NCBI GenBank assembly: GCA_028278555.1
Contig: JANQEA010000062.1
Coordinates: 1 to 64,000 of the forward strand
DNA from: Candidatus Bipolaricaulota bacterium
GTDB lineage: Bacteria; Bipolaricaulota; Bipolaricaulia; UBA7950; UBA9294
Direction of reading: 5' to 3'
DNA: 64,000 nucleotides
The translations under genes and the position numbers were made by a program. The first letter of the stretch is position 1. Each line of letters starts with the position of its first letter. Shown piece after piece: positions 1 to 9,161 of this stretch. The notes under the pieces are model-generated. The model was not told the origin of the DNA and did not search any database. It was given only the letters and a program-made list of their open reading frames with translations.

Positions 1-1
1 T

Positions 2-148
2 GGGATCAACGTAGCCGGACTGTACGTTGACGCGGCGTACATCCTGGAGGAGACGCTTGGGAACACGCTGGTGCTGTCGGCGGAGTTCTCGCTGGGCGGT
101 CTGCTCGGCGAGGAAGAGGCTCCGGTCGAGGAAGTCGGTAGCGAATAG
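2..148 (+). CDS. C-terminal fragment of unidentified protein
   Basis: An open frame enters from the left edge and ends at TAG 146-148, giving 48 residues. The visible part alternates hydrophobic and polar residues (for example LYVDAAYILEET and TLVLSAEFSLGG) and ends in an acidic tail (EEEAPVEEVGSE). The alternation would suit the last strands of a beta-rich envelope protein, but the acidic end is not a canonical barrel terminus. Codon use matches the neighbouring genes and a strong hairpin terminator follows, so it is a real gene end. Function not recognised. Confidence 0.6.
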   Translation, partial: GINVAGLYVDAAYILEETLGNTLVLSAEFSLGGLLGEEEAPVEEVGSE

Positions 149-231
149 GGTGATTGCTTCGCGATCACCACGACGGAAGCGACAAGCGCTTCCGCGGTCG
201 GTGACGTAGCGAAGCTACAGACGAACACGAT

Positions 232-258
232 GGGGAGGGGCCATGCGCCCCTCCCTTC
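232..258 (+). terminator. Rho-independent terminator
   Basis: A 9-bp GC-rich perfect stem (233-241 with 247-255, loop CATGC) is followed by a short pyrimidine run (TTCTC). It lies 84 nt after the stop of the left-edge gene and in front of the convergent HAD gene, so it may act in both directions. Confidence 0.75.
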
Positions 259-298
259 TCATTGGGGAACTGAGGAACACCCGGTGAGTGATCCTCTG

Positions 299-964
299 CT
301 ACGTTGTTGAGGCGAGTTCCTCGAGGATCTCGGGGAGTTCAGAGAAGCCATCCATCAGGCGGTCCGCGACGGCAAGCTCCTCCGGCGGGCCGTAGCCGTA
401 CCTTGCGCCGATGACGGCGCAGCCGTTGGCTCGTCCGGCTTCCATGTCATGATATCGATCGCCGACCATGAACGCCTTCTCACATGACACGCGCTGGAGG
501 AGCTCGCGTACGAGTCCGACCTTCGTCTGTCCTTCGACCTCATGAGTCTGGAGCTCGTCGAACAGAGGGAGGATCTCCATAGCGGAGAGGACAACCTCCG
601 CGTACTCCATGTCGCCGTTGGTCGCAAGGCTGATGACGTAGCCGCGTGCTCTCAAAGCGTCGAGGGTCTTCCGGACGCCGGGGAAGAGCGCTCCCCGCTC
701 TCGGATCGAAGCAAGCTCGATCTCCGTGATCCGATCCGTCAGCGTTCCGCGATCCCCGTCGAATCCCTGTTCGGCGAGCCAATCGAGGAAGACCGGGAAC
801 GGTTCGCCGACGAGTCCGAGGATCGTCTCATCGGATGGATACGGCAGATCGTACTCGGCGTAGACAGCGCGCATCGTTGGGATGAACGAGGATTCGGTCC
901 GATAGAGCGTTCCGTCGAGATCGAAGATGAGCAAGCGGTCCGTGCGATACTCGTCTGGGTGCAT
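299..964 (-). CDS. HAD-superfamily hydrolase (phosphoglycolate-phosphatase-like)
   Basis: About 221 residues. HAD motif I is LIFDLDGTLYRTE near the N-terminus, with the nucleophile Asp and the second Asp of DxD. Motif II is LATNGD in mid-protein, and the motif III/IV region reads FMVGDRYHDMEAG. The helical insert after motif I is a C1-type cap as in phosphoglycolate phosphatases and beta-phosphoglucomutases, so a soluble phosphatase of small phosphoesters is likely; the substrate cannot be read. The frame stays open 12 codons upstream, but ATG 964 is chosen because a good promoter (-35 TTGTCC, 17 bp, -10 TAATGT) ends 7 nt before it. The mRNA would therefore be leaderless. Confidence 0.85.
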   Translation of the reverse strand: MHPDEYRTDRLLIFDLDGTLYRTESSFIPTMRAVYAEYDLPYPSDETILGLVGEPFPVFLDWLAEQGFDGDRGTLTDRITEIELASIRERGALFPGVRKTLDALRARGYVISLATNGDMEYAEVVLSAMEILPLFDELQTHEVEGQTKVGLVRELLQRVSCEKAFMVGDRYHDMEAGRANGCAVIGARYGYGPPEELAVADRLMDGFSELPEILEELASTT

Positions 965-971
965 GCCGGAG

Positions 972-1000
972 ACATTATCCCGCCGACCGATGCGGGACAA
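972..1000 (-). promoter_or_regulatory. Promoter of HAD gene, leaderless type
   Basis: Read on the minus strand: TTGTCC (995-1000), 17-bp spacer, TAATGT (972-977), then 7 nt to ATG 964 with no Shine-Dalgarno. The predicted transcription start coincides with the start codon. Confidence 0.5.
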
Positions 1001-1055
1001 TCGCCCCGCGGCGACGGGCGCCGCCGCGGGACGTCGGTATGGAGGGGTAGCCAGC

Positions 1056-2855
1056 TTACTTCAGCGACATGTCGAGCAGGAGGATGTCGTAGCTGCCGCT
1101 CCCGAAGGAGCCGGTTGTCCCGACGACGAAGGCCCTTCCGTCTTCAGTGAGGCAGAGTCCGCCCGGCCACTCGGTCGCTTTGCCGCCGAATCGGTAGTCT
1201 CTTATCGACTTGCCGTGAGGATCGAGGACGTGCAACCAGATATCGTTCATCCCCTGTTCCGGATGGTTCGTGACGCCGGCGATCAAGAAGTCGCCGTTCT
1301 TGAGCTGCACGGCGTCGAGTCCGTAGTTGTAATGCCGTCGCGAACCGAATCTCGATGTCCAGATCTCGTTCCCGTCATCGTCGATTCGGACGACCGTCAG
1401 CGCCATCAGATCAGCTCCCTCGTAATCCCCGTGCCCGGTGACGAGGAACCCGCCTCCCCGAACGGGGATGACGCTGCTCGCGGTATCGTAGACGTTTCGC
1501 CCGTAGGCTGCGGCCCAGATCTCCCGTCCGGTGGAGTCGAGTCGAACGATGTGCATGTCGACGTTCCCCTTACCGAACGAGCTCGTCCCGCCGCCGACGA
1601 TGTATCCACCGTCGGCTAGTGGAAGGATGCTGTCGCCACGATCCACCCTGGCTCCGCCATACGTCTTCGCCCAGACGGCCTGCCCTTCGGGCCCGATCTT
1701 GAGGACGTAGAGGTCAGAGAGGCCTTCCCCGGACGAGTAGGTCAGGCCGCAGACGGCTGCCCCGCCGCTGCGCGTCGGGCAGATGTCGAACGCCGCATCG
1801 TATTCGGCGCCGCCGAACGTGGAGGTCCACAGCAGCTCTCCTGAGGAGCTCAGCTTCAGCACAAGGACGTCTTCTGCTCCGTGCCCGGCGGAGGTCGTGA
1901 AGCCGGCGACGTAGATCGCGCCATCTGCTCCCACGCAGACACCCTCTCCGATATCGCGCCCCGGCCCTCCGATCGCCTTCGCCCAGACGATCTGTCCGGA
2001 TGCATCCCGCTTGAGCACAAGAACGTCCTCTCGCCGGTCGGCGGAGTACCGCATCCCGACAACGACCGTATTGTCGTTGTCCAGTTGGATGTCTCGTCCG
2101 ACGTCGGCAAGACCTTCGCCGACCGCCCAGGCATCGATTTCCTCTCCTTCACTGTCGATCGCCTCGACGGTCGGCTCGATGTCGATCGCCGTGATGGAAT
2201 CGAGCGCGGGCTCGAATGTTCGGTTGGCGTCGAGGGCACGAGAGATCGCTGCCGCGATTTCCCTCGGCCAGAAGCGTTGGCTGGTCGAGGTCACCAGCTG
2301 GCCGTCGATCATCGGCGGGACGGTCTGACTCCCACGAGTGCAGGAAGCGCCGTATCCGGTGCAGTTGGTCATCCGGTTCGGATGGGCGATCACGTTCGCC
2401 CCTTCGAGCAGACCGGCATCTCCGAAAAGGAGAATCCCTGAGCACCCGGTGTAGAGGGTCAGTCCGAACTCATACGCTTCCGCCACGAGCGCAACGGCGA
2501 TCTCGTTGTCTCGTAGGTCGCCGACCGGATTCGGCTTCCTCTGAAATGTTCCGGGTGTCGGCATGACGACGAGTACGTCATAGGCCGAGATGTCTTCGAC
2601 CTGCTCGACGGACAAGTCGGCGAACAGGGTCGAGCAGAGGGGCGAGCAGGCGGGAACGGAACGAGCAGTCCCCACGAACGTCACCTCCCAGCCAAGAAGT
2701 TCGAACTGGTTCTTCAGCAGGTACGTGTTCGCGCCGTACGGGTTGGCGAGCATCGCCAGAACCTGTACGCCGTCCGTCAGATCCGGCGCCGCGTGCGCAC
2801 TGACACAGATCAGCGCACAGCACGCGAGGACCGCCAATCCCCATCGTCTTCGCAT
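1056..2855 (-). CDS. Secreted PfpI/GATase-like domain plus seven-blade beta-propeller protein
   Basis: 599 residues. Signal peptide 1-22 (RRR, hydrophobic core, AHA cleavage site), so exported. Residues 28-210 resemble the DJ-1/PfpI class I glutamine-amidotransferase-like fold: VQVLAML start, DVLVVMPTPG, and a nucleophile elbow LYTGCSGILL with Cys138. Residues 235-599 hold seven repeats of about 50 residues, each with a D-[VIL]-x-[VLI]-[LV]-K-x5-G-x-[IL]-[VL]-W core followed by a GG turn, the SBBP/WD-like pattern of a seven-bladed propeller. The start is supported by AAGGAG just upstream. The combination suggests an envelope binding protein with a hydrolase-like head. Whether Cys138 is catalytic is unknown; no His/Glu partners could be assigned with confidence. 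Confidence 0.8.
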   Translation of the reverse strand: MRRRWGLAVLACCALICVSAHAAPDLTDGVQVLAMLANPYGANTYLLKNQFELLGWEVTFVGTARSVPACSPLCSTLFADLSVEQVEDISAYDVLVVMPTPGTFQRKPNPVGDLRDNEIAVALVAEAYEFGLTLYTGCSGILLFGDAGLLEGANVIAHPNRMTNCTGYGASCTRGSQTVPPMIDGQLVTSTSQRFWPREIAAAISRALDANRTFEPALDSITAIDIEPTVEAIDSEGEEIDAWAVGEGLADVGRDIQLDNDNTVVVGMRYSADRREDVLVLKRDASGQIVWAKAIGGPGRDIGEGVCVGADGAIYVAGFTTSAGHGAEDVLVLKLSSSGELLWTSTFGGAEYDAAFDICPTRSGGAAVCGLTYSSGEGLSDLYVLKIGPEGQAVWAKTYGGARVDRGDSILPLADGGYIVGGGTSSFGKGNVDMHIVRLDSTGREIWAAAYGRNVYDTASSVIPVRGGGFLVTGHGDYEGADLMALTVVRIDDDGNEIWTSRFGSRRHYNYGLDAVQLKNGDFLIAGVTNHPEQGMNDIWLHVLDPHGKSIRDYRFGGKATEWPGGLCLTEDGRAFVVGTTGSFGSGSYDILLLDMSLK

Positions 2856-2968
2856 CGGCTCTCCTTCGCTTCGTGGAGTCCCGCTATTCCGCGACGCCCT
2901 CGGGCCTCGCAGCCACCGAGGCGAGGGTGACGAAGGAGCGTTTCGGCAGCGTCTCAGACTGGATCTGC

Positions 2969-2996
2969 TTGAGCGCGCAGCGCAGACAAGTAGACT
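2969..2996 (+). promoter_or_regulatory. Promoter of GNAT gene, leaderless type
   Basis: TTGAGC (2969-2974), 16-bp spacer, TAGACT (2991-2996), then 8 nt to ATG 3005. No Shine-Dalgarno is possible in this distance. Confidence 0.5.
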
Positions 2997-3004
2997 GCCG
3001 ACCC

Positions 3005-3547
3005 ATGGAACAACTGGACACGCAACGGCTTCGCTTGGTCGCCCTGTCGACGGCCGGACTGAACGCCCTCGTTGCAGGAGAAGCGCTCATTGCAGGTGCA
3101 ACGATCGGGCCGCAGCTGATCGATCGACCGGTGCTGAATGCGATTCGGATGAAGTTGGAGAAGGTGGACGGCGCACCGGGAGAGGAGCATCCCTGGCTGA
3201 CCTACTGGTTGGCCGTGACACACGCGGACCAGCGCGGGATCGGCCTCCTCGGATTCAAGGGCGCGCCCGATGCGAACGGCGAGGTCGAGATCGGGTATGG
3301 GATCGAACCGGCATACCGAGGACAAGGGCTGGCGACCGAGGCGGCTGCCAGGCTGATCGCTTGGGCATTCTTCGATTCACGCTGCCGGACCGTCACGGCG
3401 ATCGGCGTCCGGAACGACAACGCGGCGTCGGAACGTGTGCTGACGAAGCTCGGCGCCCGGCGTGTCCGCCAGGCCGAAGACGCGAGTGACTGGCGGATCG
3501 ACGCGGACGGATTCCTCGTCGAAACGAGGGACCAGGAGGTGGCCTAG
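3005..3547 (+). CDS. GNAT-family N-acetyltransferase (RimJ/RimL-like)
   Basis: 180 residues. The N-terminus LDTQRLRLVAL is typical of RimJ/RimL-type GNATs, which acetylate protein alpha-amino groups or small molecules using acetyl-CoA. The acetyl-CoA pyrophosphate loop is seen in IEPAYRGQGLATEA (R-G-x-G-x-A), preceded by EIGYGI, and the family-typical VRNDNAASERVLTKLG follows. The frame is open further upstream, but ATG 3005 follows the start-adjacent promoter and begins the conserved N-terminus. It converges on the FAH gene; the two stops share the palindrome CTAG (3544-3547). Substrate unknown. Confidence 0.85.
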   Translation: MEQLDTQRLRLVALSTAGLNALVAGEALIAGATIGPQLIDRPVLNAIRMKLEKVDGAPGEEHPWLTYWLAVTHADQRGIGLLGFKGAPDANGEVEIGYGIEPAYRGQGLATEAAARLIAWAFFDSRCRTVTAIGVRNDNAASERVLTKLGARRVRQAEDASDWRIDADGFLVETRDQEVA

Positions 3548-4269
3548 GCGACCGGGTTTCTCAGCGTTCCGATCCCTTCGATCGTCACCTCGACGATGTC
3601 TCCGGGAGCGAGCCGGCCGACGCCGGACGGGGTTCCGGTGGCGATGACGTCTCCGGGCTCGAGCGTCATGAAGGCGGTGATCGTCTCGATGAGGGTGGGG
3701 ATCGGGAAGATCAGCGCGCTCGTACGCCCGTTCTGTCGGGTCTCGCCGTTCAGACGGAGGACGACACGAAACGGTTCTTCGATCTCATCGGAACTGACGA
3801 TGATCGGGCCGAGCGCGGCCGAGGTATCGAACCCTTTTGCCCGGACCCAGTTCGTCTCCCACTGCTGAGCGACTCGATCCGAGATGTCGTTGAAGCAGGT
3901 ATAGCCGAGGATCACGTCGGCGGCCCGTTCGGCGGGGATGTTTCGGCACGTCGATCCGATCACCACGGCGAGCTCGGCCTCGTAGTGGACTTCGGTGCTC
4001 TCCGGAAGACGGATCGTCTCCTCGGGGCCGATCACCGCCGAGGGCGGCTTGAAGAAGAGGAGCGGTTCCTTCGGAACGTCGTTCCCCAGCTCCTCGGCAT
4101 GGGCCGCGTAGTTTCGTCCGACACAGACGATCTTGCTCGGTGTGCAGGGAGCAAGGAGCTTGACGCTGTCGAGCCGATGCTCGGCGGCGGACGTCTGAAC
4201 GACATCACCGCGTAGCTCGCCGGCCATCGGATCTCCGGTCGCCGGATCGATGAACCGCACCCAGCGCAT
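3544..4269 (-). CDS. Fumarylacetoacetate hydrolase family protein
   Basis: 241 residues, the usual size for single-domain FAH/HpcE-type enzymes, which cleave or decarboxylate 2-keto acids with a divalent metal. Visible features are the family opening KIVCVGRNYAAHAEELG, the metal ligands in VHYEAELAVVIG (two Glu) and the Asp of CFNDISDR, and the C-terminal GDVIATGTPSGVG. The start ATG 4269 has a perfect AGGAGG 6-7 nt upstream; the frame is open far upstream but no coding signal precedes the promoter. Likely a cytosolic oxaloacetate decarboxylase or acylpyruvase. The exact substrate cannot be set from sequence. Confidence 0.9.
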   Translation of the reverse strand: MRWVRFIDPATGDPMAGELRGDVVQTSAAEHRLDSVKLLAPCTPSKIVCVGRNYAAHAEELGNDVPKEPLLFFKPPSAVIGPEETIRLPESTEVHYEAELAVVIGSTCRNIPAERAADVILGYTCFNDISDRVAQQWETNWVRAKGFDTSAALGPIIVSSDEIEEPFRVVLRLNGETRQNGRTSALIFPIPTLIETITAFMTLEPGDVIATGTPSGVGRLAPGDIVEVTIEGIGTLRNPVA

Positions 4270-4293
4270 GAGGACCTCCTCTTGATCGAGCGT

Positions 4294-4322
4294 ACCGTAT
4301 TCGAAGCGAACGCCGATCTCAA
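4294..4322 (-). promoter_or_regulatory. Promoter of FAH-family gene
   Basis: Minus strand TTGAGA (4317-4322), 17-bp spacer, TACGGT (4294-4299), then a short leader carrying the AGGAGG of the FAH gene. Confidence 0.4.
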
Positions 4323-4361
4323 TCCCGCCGAAGCTGGAGGGGCCATGGTGGGCGGCTTGTC

Positions 4362-6797
4362 TCAGTCGTTCATTGCATCCGGCCGCTCGCCGATCGGATC
4401 GGAGAGCAACCCGTACGCGATCCGGTACAGCTCGAGTTGAAGAGGAGAGGGGATCGCGAAGGCGCCGCCGAGAGACGTGTTGGAGAAGGGCGAGGAGTCG
4501 GAGACCAGTATGAACCATCCCTTCCCGCTTTGTGCGGTCGAGATCTTGAGTGTCAAGGAGGGGCTGACCTCGCGCGTTTCGATCTCCCCGTTGGCGAGGG
4601 TCCAGCCGCCGGTCGCCGATCGGGCGAGAGTATGTCCGAGTCGTTCGGCCACGGCTCGGAGCACTGCATCGTCGCGGCCGGGCCTGCCCATCAGGATCAA
4701 CCGGCCGCCGGATGCGACGAAGGAGGCTATCCGGTCGAGGAGGACCGTGTGGATCGATGGGGTCGGATCGATCCAGACGTACATGCGGTCCGGCGGGAGG
4801 TTCTTGGCGGACCCGTCGACGAGAACCGGGACGCGTCCAACGCGCTGCGTTGCGACGAAGAACGTATCGAACGCCTGGGACATCGCCCCCTTGTCGTAGG
4901 ACGGCTGCCCGCTGATCCGCGCTTGAGACTGCGCGGTCTCGAAGAAGACGTGGGGGACCTCGGAGATCGGATCGAGGAGTGGATACCAAGCGCGATGGAA
5001 CGCCGCGGCGATCGGGGGGGCAACAGCCCAGGCAAGGACGAGACCGAGCAGCAGGGGGCGAACGGTCGTCGGGCGGCCGACGACCGCCAGGCCGAAGGTC
5101 AACAGGAGGATGAGCCCTCCGCCCGCGGACAGCGCTGCTCGCCATGGGAAGGGCGGGGCTGTCCTCGAGAGGAAGCCGAGGGTCGCGAGGATGAAGTTGG
5201 GGTACCCGTCCATGTGCATCGAGAAGTTGGAGAAGCACGTGCTGTCGGTGAACACGACGACGCGCCCTCGTCCGTAGGTCGTCGCGGTAGCCTGCGTGGC
5301 GCCTCCGAAAACCGAAGCGTGGGTGAAGCGGTCCTCCGGGAAGAAATCGCGCGTCCCGTAGTCGGCGCGGTTGGCGAGGATACGGGTATCCGTCAGGATC
5401 GGGAGCGACCTCCAGGAGGGCTTGAGCGTGCATGAGGTGAGGAACTCGAAACGCTCGACATGCTGTCCGATCGGATTGGAGGCGTGGCGATCCCTTTCCG
5501 CGGTGGTGAAGGAGCCTGTGTGGAGATCGTACGTCGAGTCGTCGCGGAGCGATAGACCGAAGACGGCGAGGATCGGATTGAGGGCTGTCGTACTCCCGAA
5601 GACGTTCGTGTGATCCCCGATGACGAACAGGCCACCGCCAGCGCGGACGAAGGACGCGATTGCCTCGATCTCCGACGGCGAATACAGGATCGACGGCGTC
5701 TTGAGGACGAGAACCTGTGTCTCCCGGAGCGCCTCGGCGTCGATCGAACCAGTCAGCCGGTCGACTGGGGCGTAGTAGGCGAGCCACGCGTAGAGCGAGG
5801 CGTAGTTGTAGGTAGAGGACATGCCGTAGGACTCGGTGTCCAGCGGTCGGAGCGTGCTCTCCCAGTCGCCGTGCCCCTCATCGAATGTCACACCGCCGGA
5901 GACGGCAGGACCCGCCGGCGCAAGGGACACGCCGAGGAGGAGGAGGAGACCGGCGAGCAGACTGCTGCCAAGAACGAGGAAACCGCGTGAAGACTTGCGG
6001 GCTGAGAGGATGGGCGAGTCGGTCCTCCCTCCCGGCACGAGCGCGGCGAGGGCTCCGGCGATCGGAAGCATCGTCAAGAGCGTGACGGTCGGATCCCAGA
6101 ACAGATCAGGGCGTCCAATCTCGATCGACACGAGAAGCAGCCCAAACCGCCGTGCGATCAACAGACCTCCGACGAGACCGATCCCTCCCAGGATCCGCCA
6201 GCCGCTGCGTAGCACACGGCCCCGGCCGGCCCAGACGAACCACCCGACGAGGATCACGAGGCCGAAGACGAGGCCGAGGTGATCCCACGTTGGCGTGACG
6301 GCGACGGCCCCCTCGGGGCCTGGGACGAAGGTCTGGCCGGCCGAGAGGGAGACGTTCAGGCCGACGGCGCGCCCGAGAAGGCGGTCGAGCGGCCCGAGCC
6401 AGGTTGCAGCATGCACGTTTGCGAGGAATCGCGTATACAGTCCCGCGACGAGCCCCTGTCCGAGGGCGATCTCCCCGACGAACCGAGCGGAGAACGAGAC
6501 GTGCTTGAACTGCGGGATGCCGTGCGTGAGAAGACCGATCGCGGTGAGGAGTGCAGCGAACTGCAGCGGTCCATCGAGGAGCCATGCGGCGACGAGGAGT
6601 GCCAGGCCACCGACGATGAGCGACCCCCGAAGCTTCGTCTCGTCGCGATTCTCGCTGCCGGCGACCGCGGCCAACAGGACCCCGCCGGCGAGGAGTGCGG
6701 CGCCGATCCAAAGGGGGAGATGGAAGGTCAGCGGGACCCAGGCGATTGCTCCAGCGGTGACGAGCGTGAAGGCGGCTCCGAGCAGAATCCGGCGCAT
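4362..6797 (-). CDS. Membrane protein with GATase-like GDHTNV domain (paralogue of upstream gene)
   Basis: 811 residues. About eight hydrophobic segments fill the first 290 residues. A soluble domain (about 300-530) contains ILYSPSEIEAIASFVRAGG, then FVIGDHTNVFG near residue 395, and ends with a GRGRVVVFTDSTCFSN strand-turn. One or two further membrane spans follow, then a C-terminal soluble domain. The central domain has the layout of a class I glutamine-amidotransferase-like fold as found in DUF4350 and GldG-type gliding/ABC accessory proteins, but no catalytic Cys is evident, so a sensing or binding role is more likely. Its ATG overlaps the stop of the paralogous upstream gene (TGATG), so translation is coupled. 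Function unknown. Confidence 0.75.
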   Translation of the reverse strand: MRRILLGAAFTLVTAGAIAWVPLTFHLPLWIGAALLAGGVLLAAVAGSENRDETKLRGSLIVGGLALLVAAWLLDGPLQFAALLTAIGLLTHGIPQFKHVSFSARFVGEIALGQGLVAGLYTRFLANVHAATWLGPLDRLLGRAVGLNVSLSAGQTFVPGPEGAVAVTPTWDHLGLVFGLVILVGWFVWAGRGRVLRSGWRILGGIGLVGGLLIARRFGLLLVSIEIGRPDLFWDPTVTLLTMLPIAGALAALVPGGRTDSPILSARKSSRGFLVLGSSLLAGLLLLLGVSLAPAGPAVSGGVTFDEGHGDWESTLRPLDTESYGMSSTYNYASLYAWLAYYAPVDRLTGSIDAEALRETQVLVLKTPSILYSPSEIEAIASFVRAGGGLFVIGDHTNVFGSTTALNPILAVFGLSLRDDSTYDLHTGSFTTAERDRHASNPIGQHVERFEFLTSCTLKPSWRSLPILTDTRILANRADYGTRDFFPEDRFTHASVFGGATQATATTYGRGRVVVFTDSTCFSNFSMHMDGYPNFILATLGFLSRTAPPFPWRAALSAGGGLILLLTFGLAVVGRPTTVRPLLLGLVLAWAVAPPIAAAFHRAWYPLLDPISEVPHVFFETAQSQARISGQPSYDKGAMSQAFDTFFVATQRVGRVPVLVDGSAKNLPPDRMYVWIDPTPSIHTVLLDRIASFVASGGRLILMGRPGRDDAVLRAVAERLGHTLARSATGGWTLANGEIETREVSPSLTLKISTAQSGKGWFILVSDSSPFSNTSLGGAFAIPSPLQLELYRIAYGLLSDPIGERPDAMND

Positions 6798-9133
6798 CAG
6801 CCTTCACCCCTCGTCAGCAAGTATCGAACGAACTCGAGGTTCTCCGGAACGTACGTTCCCTTCGTCTCCAACGACTCCGTGAGAAGGATATCGATATCGC
6901 CGAGGACGACGAGCGAGCCGAGTCCAAGAGGCCGCTCGGCACCGACGACGAACGCCTGGCCCTCCATCGTCACGGACGCCACGGGAAGCCATTCCTCGCT
7001 CAGCTCGAGTGGCCAGGCGGCGCCCATCTGCGGTCGAGACTCCAGAGGAAGGGCATCCGGTCGGATGAGTCCGAGAGGGATGTTCCGGATCGACAGACCG
7101 AGCGATTCGAGCCATGGCCAGGCATCGTCCGCGGTTGGCCAACCCGTGGCGACAATCGCGCGAGCCCCGTCGGCGATGCCACGCTCGAGGCGCGTGATCT
7201 CATGCCGTCCGAGCGGCGACGTGGCGGCGACGCTGACGTAGAGATCCGACGCCCCGATGGGCGGGAGCGATCCTCGCTTGACGAGCAGCGGCAGATACCC
7301 GGTGCGCGCCAGGGAGACGATCAGCCCGTCGAGGCTCTCGCCGCCGAGCGGTTCCGTGCTGACGTGCTGTCCGTGTGATAGGTCGACGAAGGCAAATCCG
7401 GCGTCCACCGGAAGGGGGAGGCGAAGACGGGCTGCGGCGGTCCACCCGGCGACGCCCGTTGCCACGAGCAGGGCGAGGACGATCAAGAGGGCTCCACGTT
7501 CTCGGAGAGCGCGAAGCGCGATCGGCGCGGAGAGGATCAGGGCAGCGACAAGCAGCGTCCGGCAGAGGCCGCTCCACGCCGGAGGCCCGTCGGCGATCCA
7601 CTCGAGGAGCGAGGCGACGTACGGCGCCGAGTCCGCAAGCGACACGTTCTGGAACCCACTCGTGTCCCCGAAGAGGATGATCCGGCCCTTCCCGTACGGC
7701 CGACCGATCGCCAAGGCGAGCTCCCCGTATCGCTCGCCCCGATCGTGCTCGAGATTGTCGAGCAGGGCATGTTCCGTATTGGTCGGATCGCCGGGGTCGC
7801 TGAATGCAGCCTCGCCGACGAGAAGCGGCGCGGCGAGAAGCGACGGGCGGCTCCAGACGGAGGCGCCGATGCTGACCTGAACATCCTCCGGTCGGTAGAG
7901 GGCGTCGAGAGGCGGCGCCAAGCGGAGCGCGTTCACCCATTTGTGTCGAGCGGCGACGGCCGAGTCGAACCGGAGCCCGAGGCCGACGGGCTCGACAATG
8001 GCGTTTACGAAATCCATGACGCCGCCGACGTTCGTGTGGTCTCCCATGACGACGAGCGCGCCGCCCGTCTTGACGAACGCGAAGAGGGCGTCCCGTTCGT
8101 CCGTCTCGAGGGTTCGCCCCGGATTGATGATGACGACCAGGTCGGTGTTCGAGATCGCCTCGCGCTCGACTCGATCGACGACTCGCGTCCGATGCCCGTA
8201 GGCCTCGAGGTACTTCGGAAGCAGCCCGAAGGAAGCGCCGCTGAATGCGCCGCCGTAGGGTGTGTCGGCCGGTGTCTGCCAGGAGCCGAGCATGTCGAGT
8301 TCGAGGAAGCAGACGTCCATCGGCGTGACGCCGGGCGCGGTCGACCACGCCGCGCTTCCGACGACGAAGATCGCGAGGAGGATGGCCGGTAGTCCGACGC
8401 CCACGACATGGCGAAGTCTCGCCTGTCGACCGGAGGAGCCTCGATGTGCAAACGCGGAGAGGAGAACAGGAATACTCAGCACGATGTAGCACGTCTTCGC
8501 GAGATCCCGCATCCAAAGGAGGGTGATCCCGCTTTGGATGGCGGTGTGGGCCAACCAGAGCCCGAGAAGGATGAGGACAACGGCTCCAACCCGGCTGCGC
8601 GATCGGTACGGGCCACCGCCGGCGAGGGCGAGCAGGCAGCCGAGAAGCCACGTCAGTCCGCTCGCCGAGGTGCCGAGGGCGCCGCCCCCGATCGGTTGTG
8701 TGACCCATCCGGTGAGGGCAGCGGACGACTCGGCCAGCAGATGCGAGAGTTCGGGGGATGCCGAGAGGAGGACGTACATCGCGCCGAGCGCGATCAGCCC
8801 GTGAACCGGGCGGGGGCTGTGAGACCCGGCGTCGCGAGAAAGGCAGCGGAAGGCGAAAACCGCCCAGAGGAGATAGAGAGGGATCGCCCATCCACCGATC
8901 GGGCGGATCGCAAGAACGCCCCATGCCAGAACCGTCGCGCCGCCGACCGATGGGCGGCGGCTCCCTCCCAGCAGGATAACGATGAGCGTGATCCCGGCGG
9001 TCGCCAGGAGGAGGGCGAGGCGCTCCAGGGCGGGGGCGAGTTCACCGAACTCGCCCGCAAGGAGAGCAAGCACCAAGAAGCAGAACGCGGCAACGACGCA
9101 CGTTGCCGCGCTCCACGCGTTCTGTACTCTCAC
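6797..9133 (-). CDS. Membrane protein with GATase-like GDHTNV domain
   Basis: 778 residues starting with GTG 9133. The layout matches the downstream gene: a poly-transmembrane N-terminal third, a soluble domain with DLVVIINPGRTLETDERDA, then VVMGDHTNVGG near residue 363 and the closing GKGRIILFGDTSGFQN, then hydrophobic spans near 505-560 and a C-terminal soluble domain. Shared motifs such as GDHTNV and G-[RK]-[GV]-[RV]-[VI] show the two are paralogues. It starts 28 bp after the Cys-rich GEVED gene and overlaps the next gene by one base, so the three probably form one operon. Possibly an envelope-assembly or export component; no enzyme activity can be assigned. Confidence 0.75.
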   Translation of the reverse strand: MRVQNAWSAATCVVAAFCFLVLALLAGEFGELAPALERLALLLATAGITLIVILLGGSRRPSVGGATVLAWGVLAIRPIGGWAIPLYLLWAVFAFRCLSRDAGSHSPRPVHGLIALGAMYVLLSASPELSHLLAESSAALTGWVTQPIGGGALGTSASGLTWLLGCLLALAGGGPYRSRSRVGAVVLILLGLWLAHTAIQSGITLLWMRDLAKTCYIVLSIPVLLSAFAHRGSSGRQARLRHVVGVGLPAILLAIFVVGSAAWSTAPGVTPMDVCFLELDMLGSWQTPADTPYGGAFSGASFGLLPKYLEAYGHRTRVVDRVEREAISNTDLVVIINPGRTLETDERDALFAFVKTGGALVVMGDHTNVGGVMDFVNAIVEPVGLGLRFDSAVAARHKWVNALRLAPPLDALYRPEDVQVSIGASVWSRPSLLAAPLLVGEAAFSDPGDPTNTEHALLDNLEHDRGERYGELALAIGRPYGKGRIILFGDTSGFQNVSLADSAPYVASLLEWIADGPPAWSGLCRTLLVAALILSAPIALRALRERGALLIVLALLVATGVAGWTAAARLRLPLPVDAGFAFVDLSHGQHVSTEPLGGESLDGLIVSLARTGYLPLLVKRGSLPPIGASDLYVSVAATSPLGRHEITRLERGIADGARAIVATGWPTADDAWPWLESLGLSIRNIPLGLIRPDALPLESRPQMGAAWPLELSEEWLPVASVTMEGQAFVVGAERPLGLGSLVVLGDIDILLTESLETKGTYVPENLEFVRYLLTRGEG

Positions 9134-9161
9134 GCGAAGTCCGACTCCTCTCCGGCGCGAT

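Noticed and set aside
3544..5787. Long minus-strand extension of the FAH gene to 747 codons
   Set aside because: The upstream part is Arg/Pro-rich shadow of the GDHTNV gene; the AGGAGG and promoter put the FAH start at 4269.
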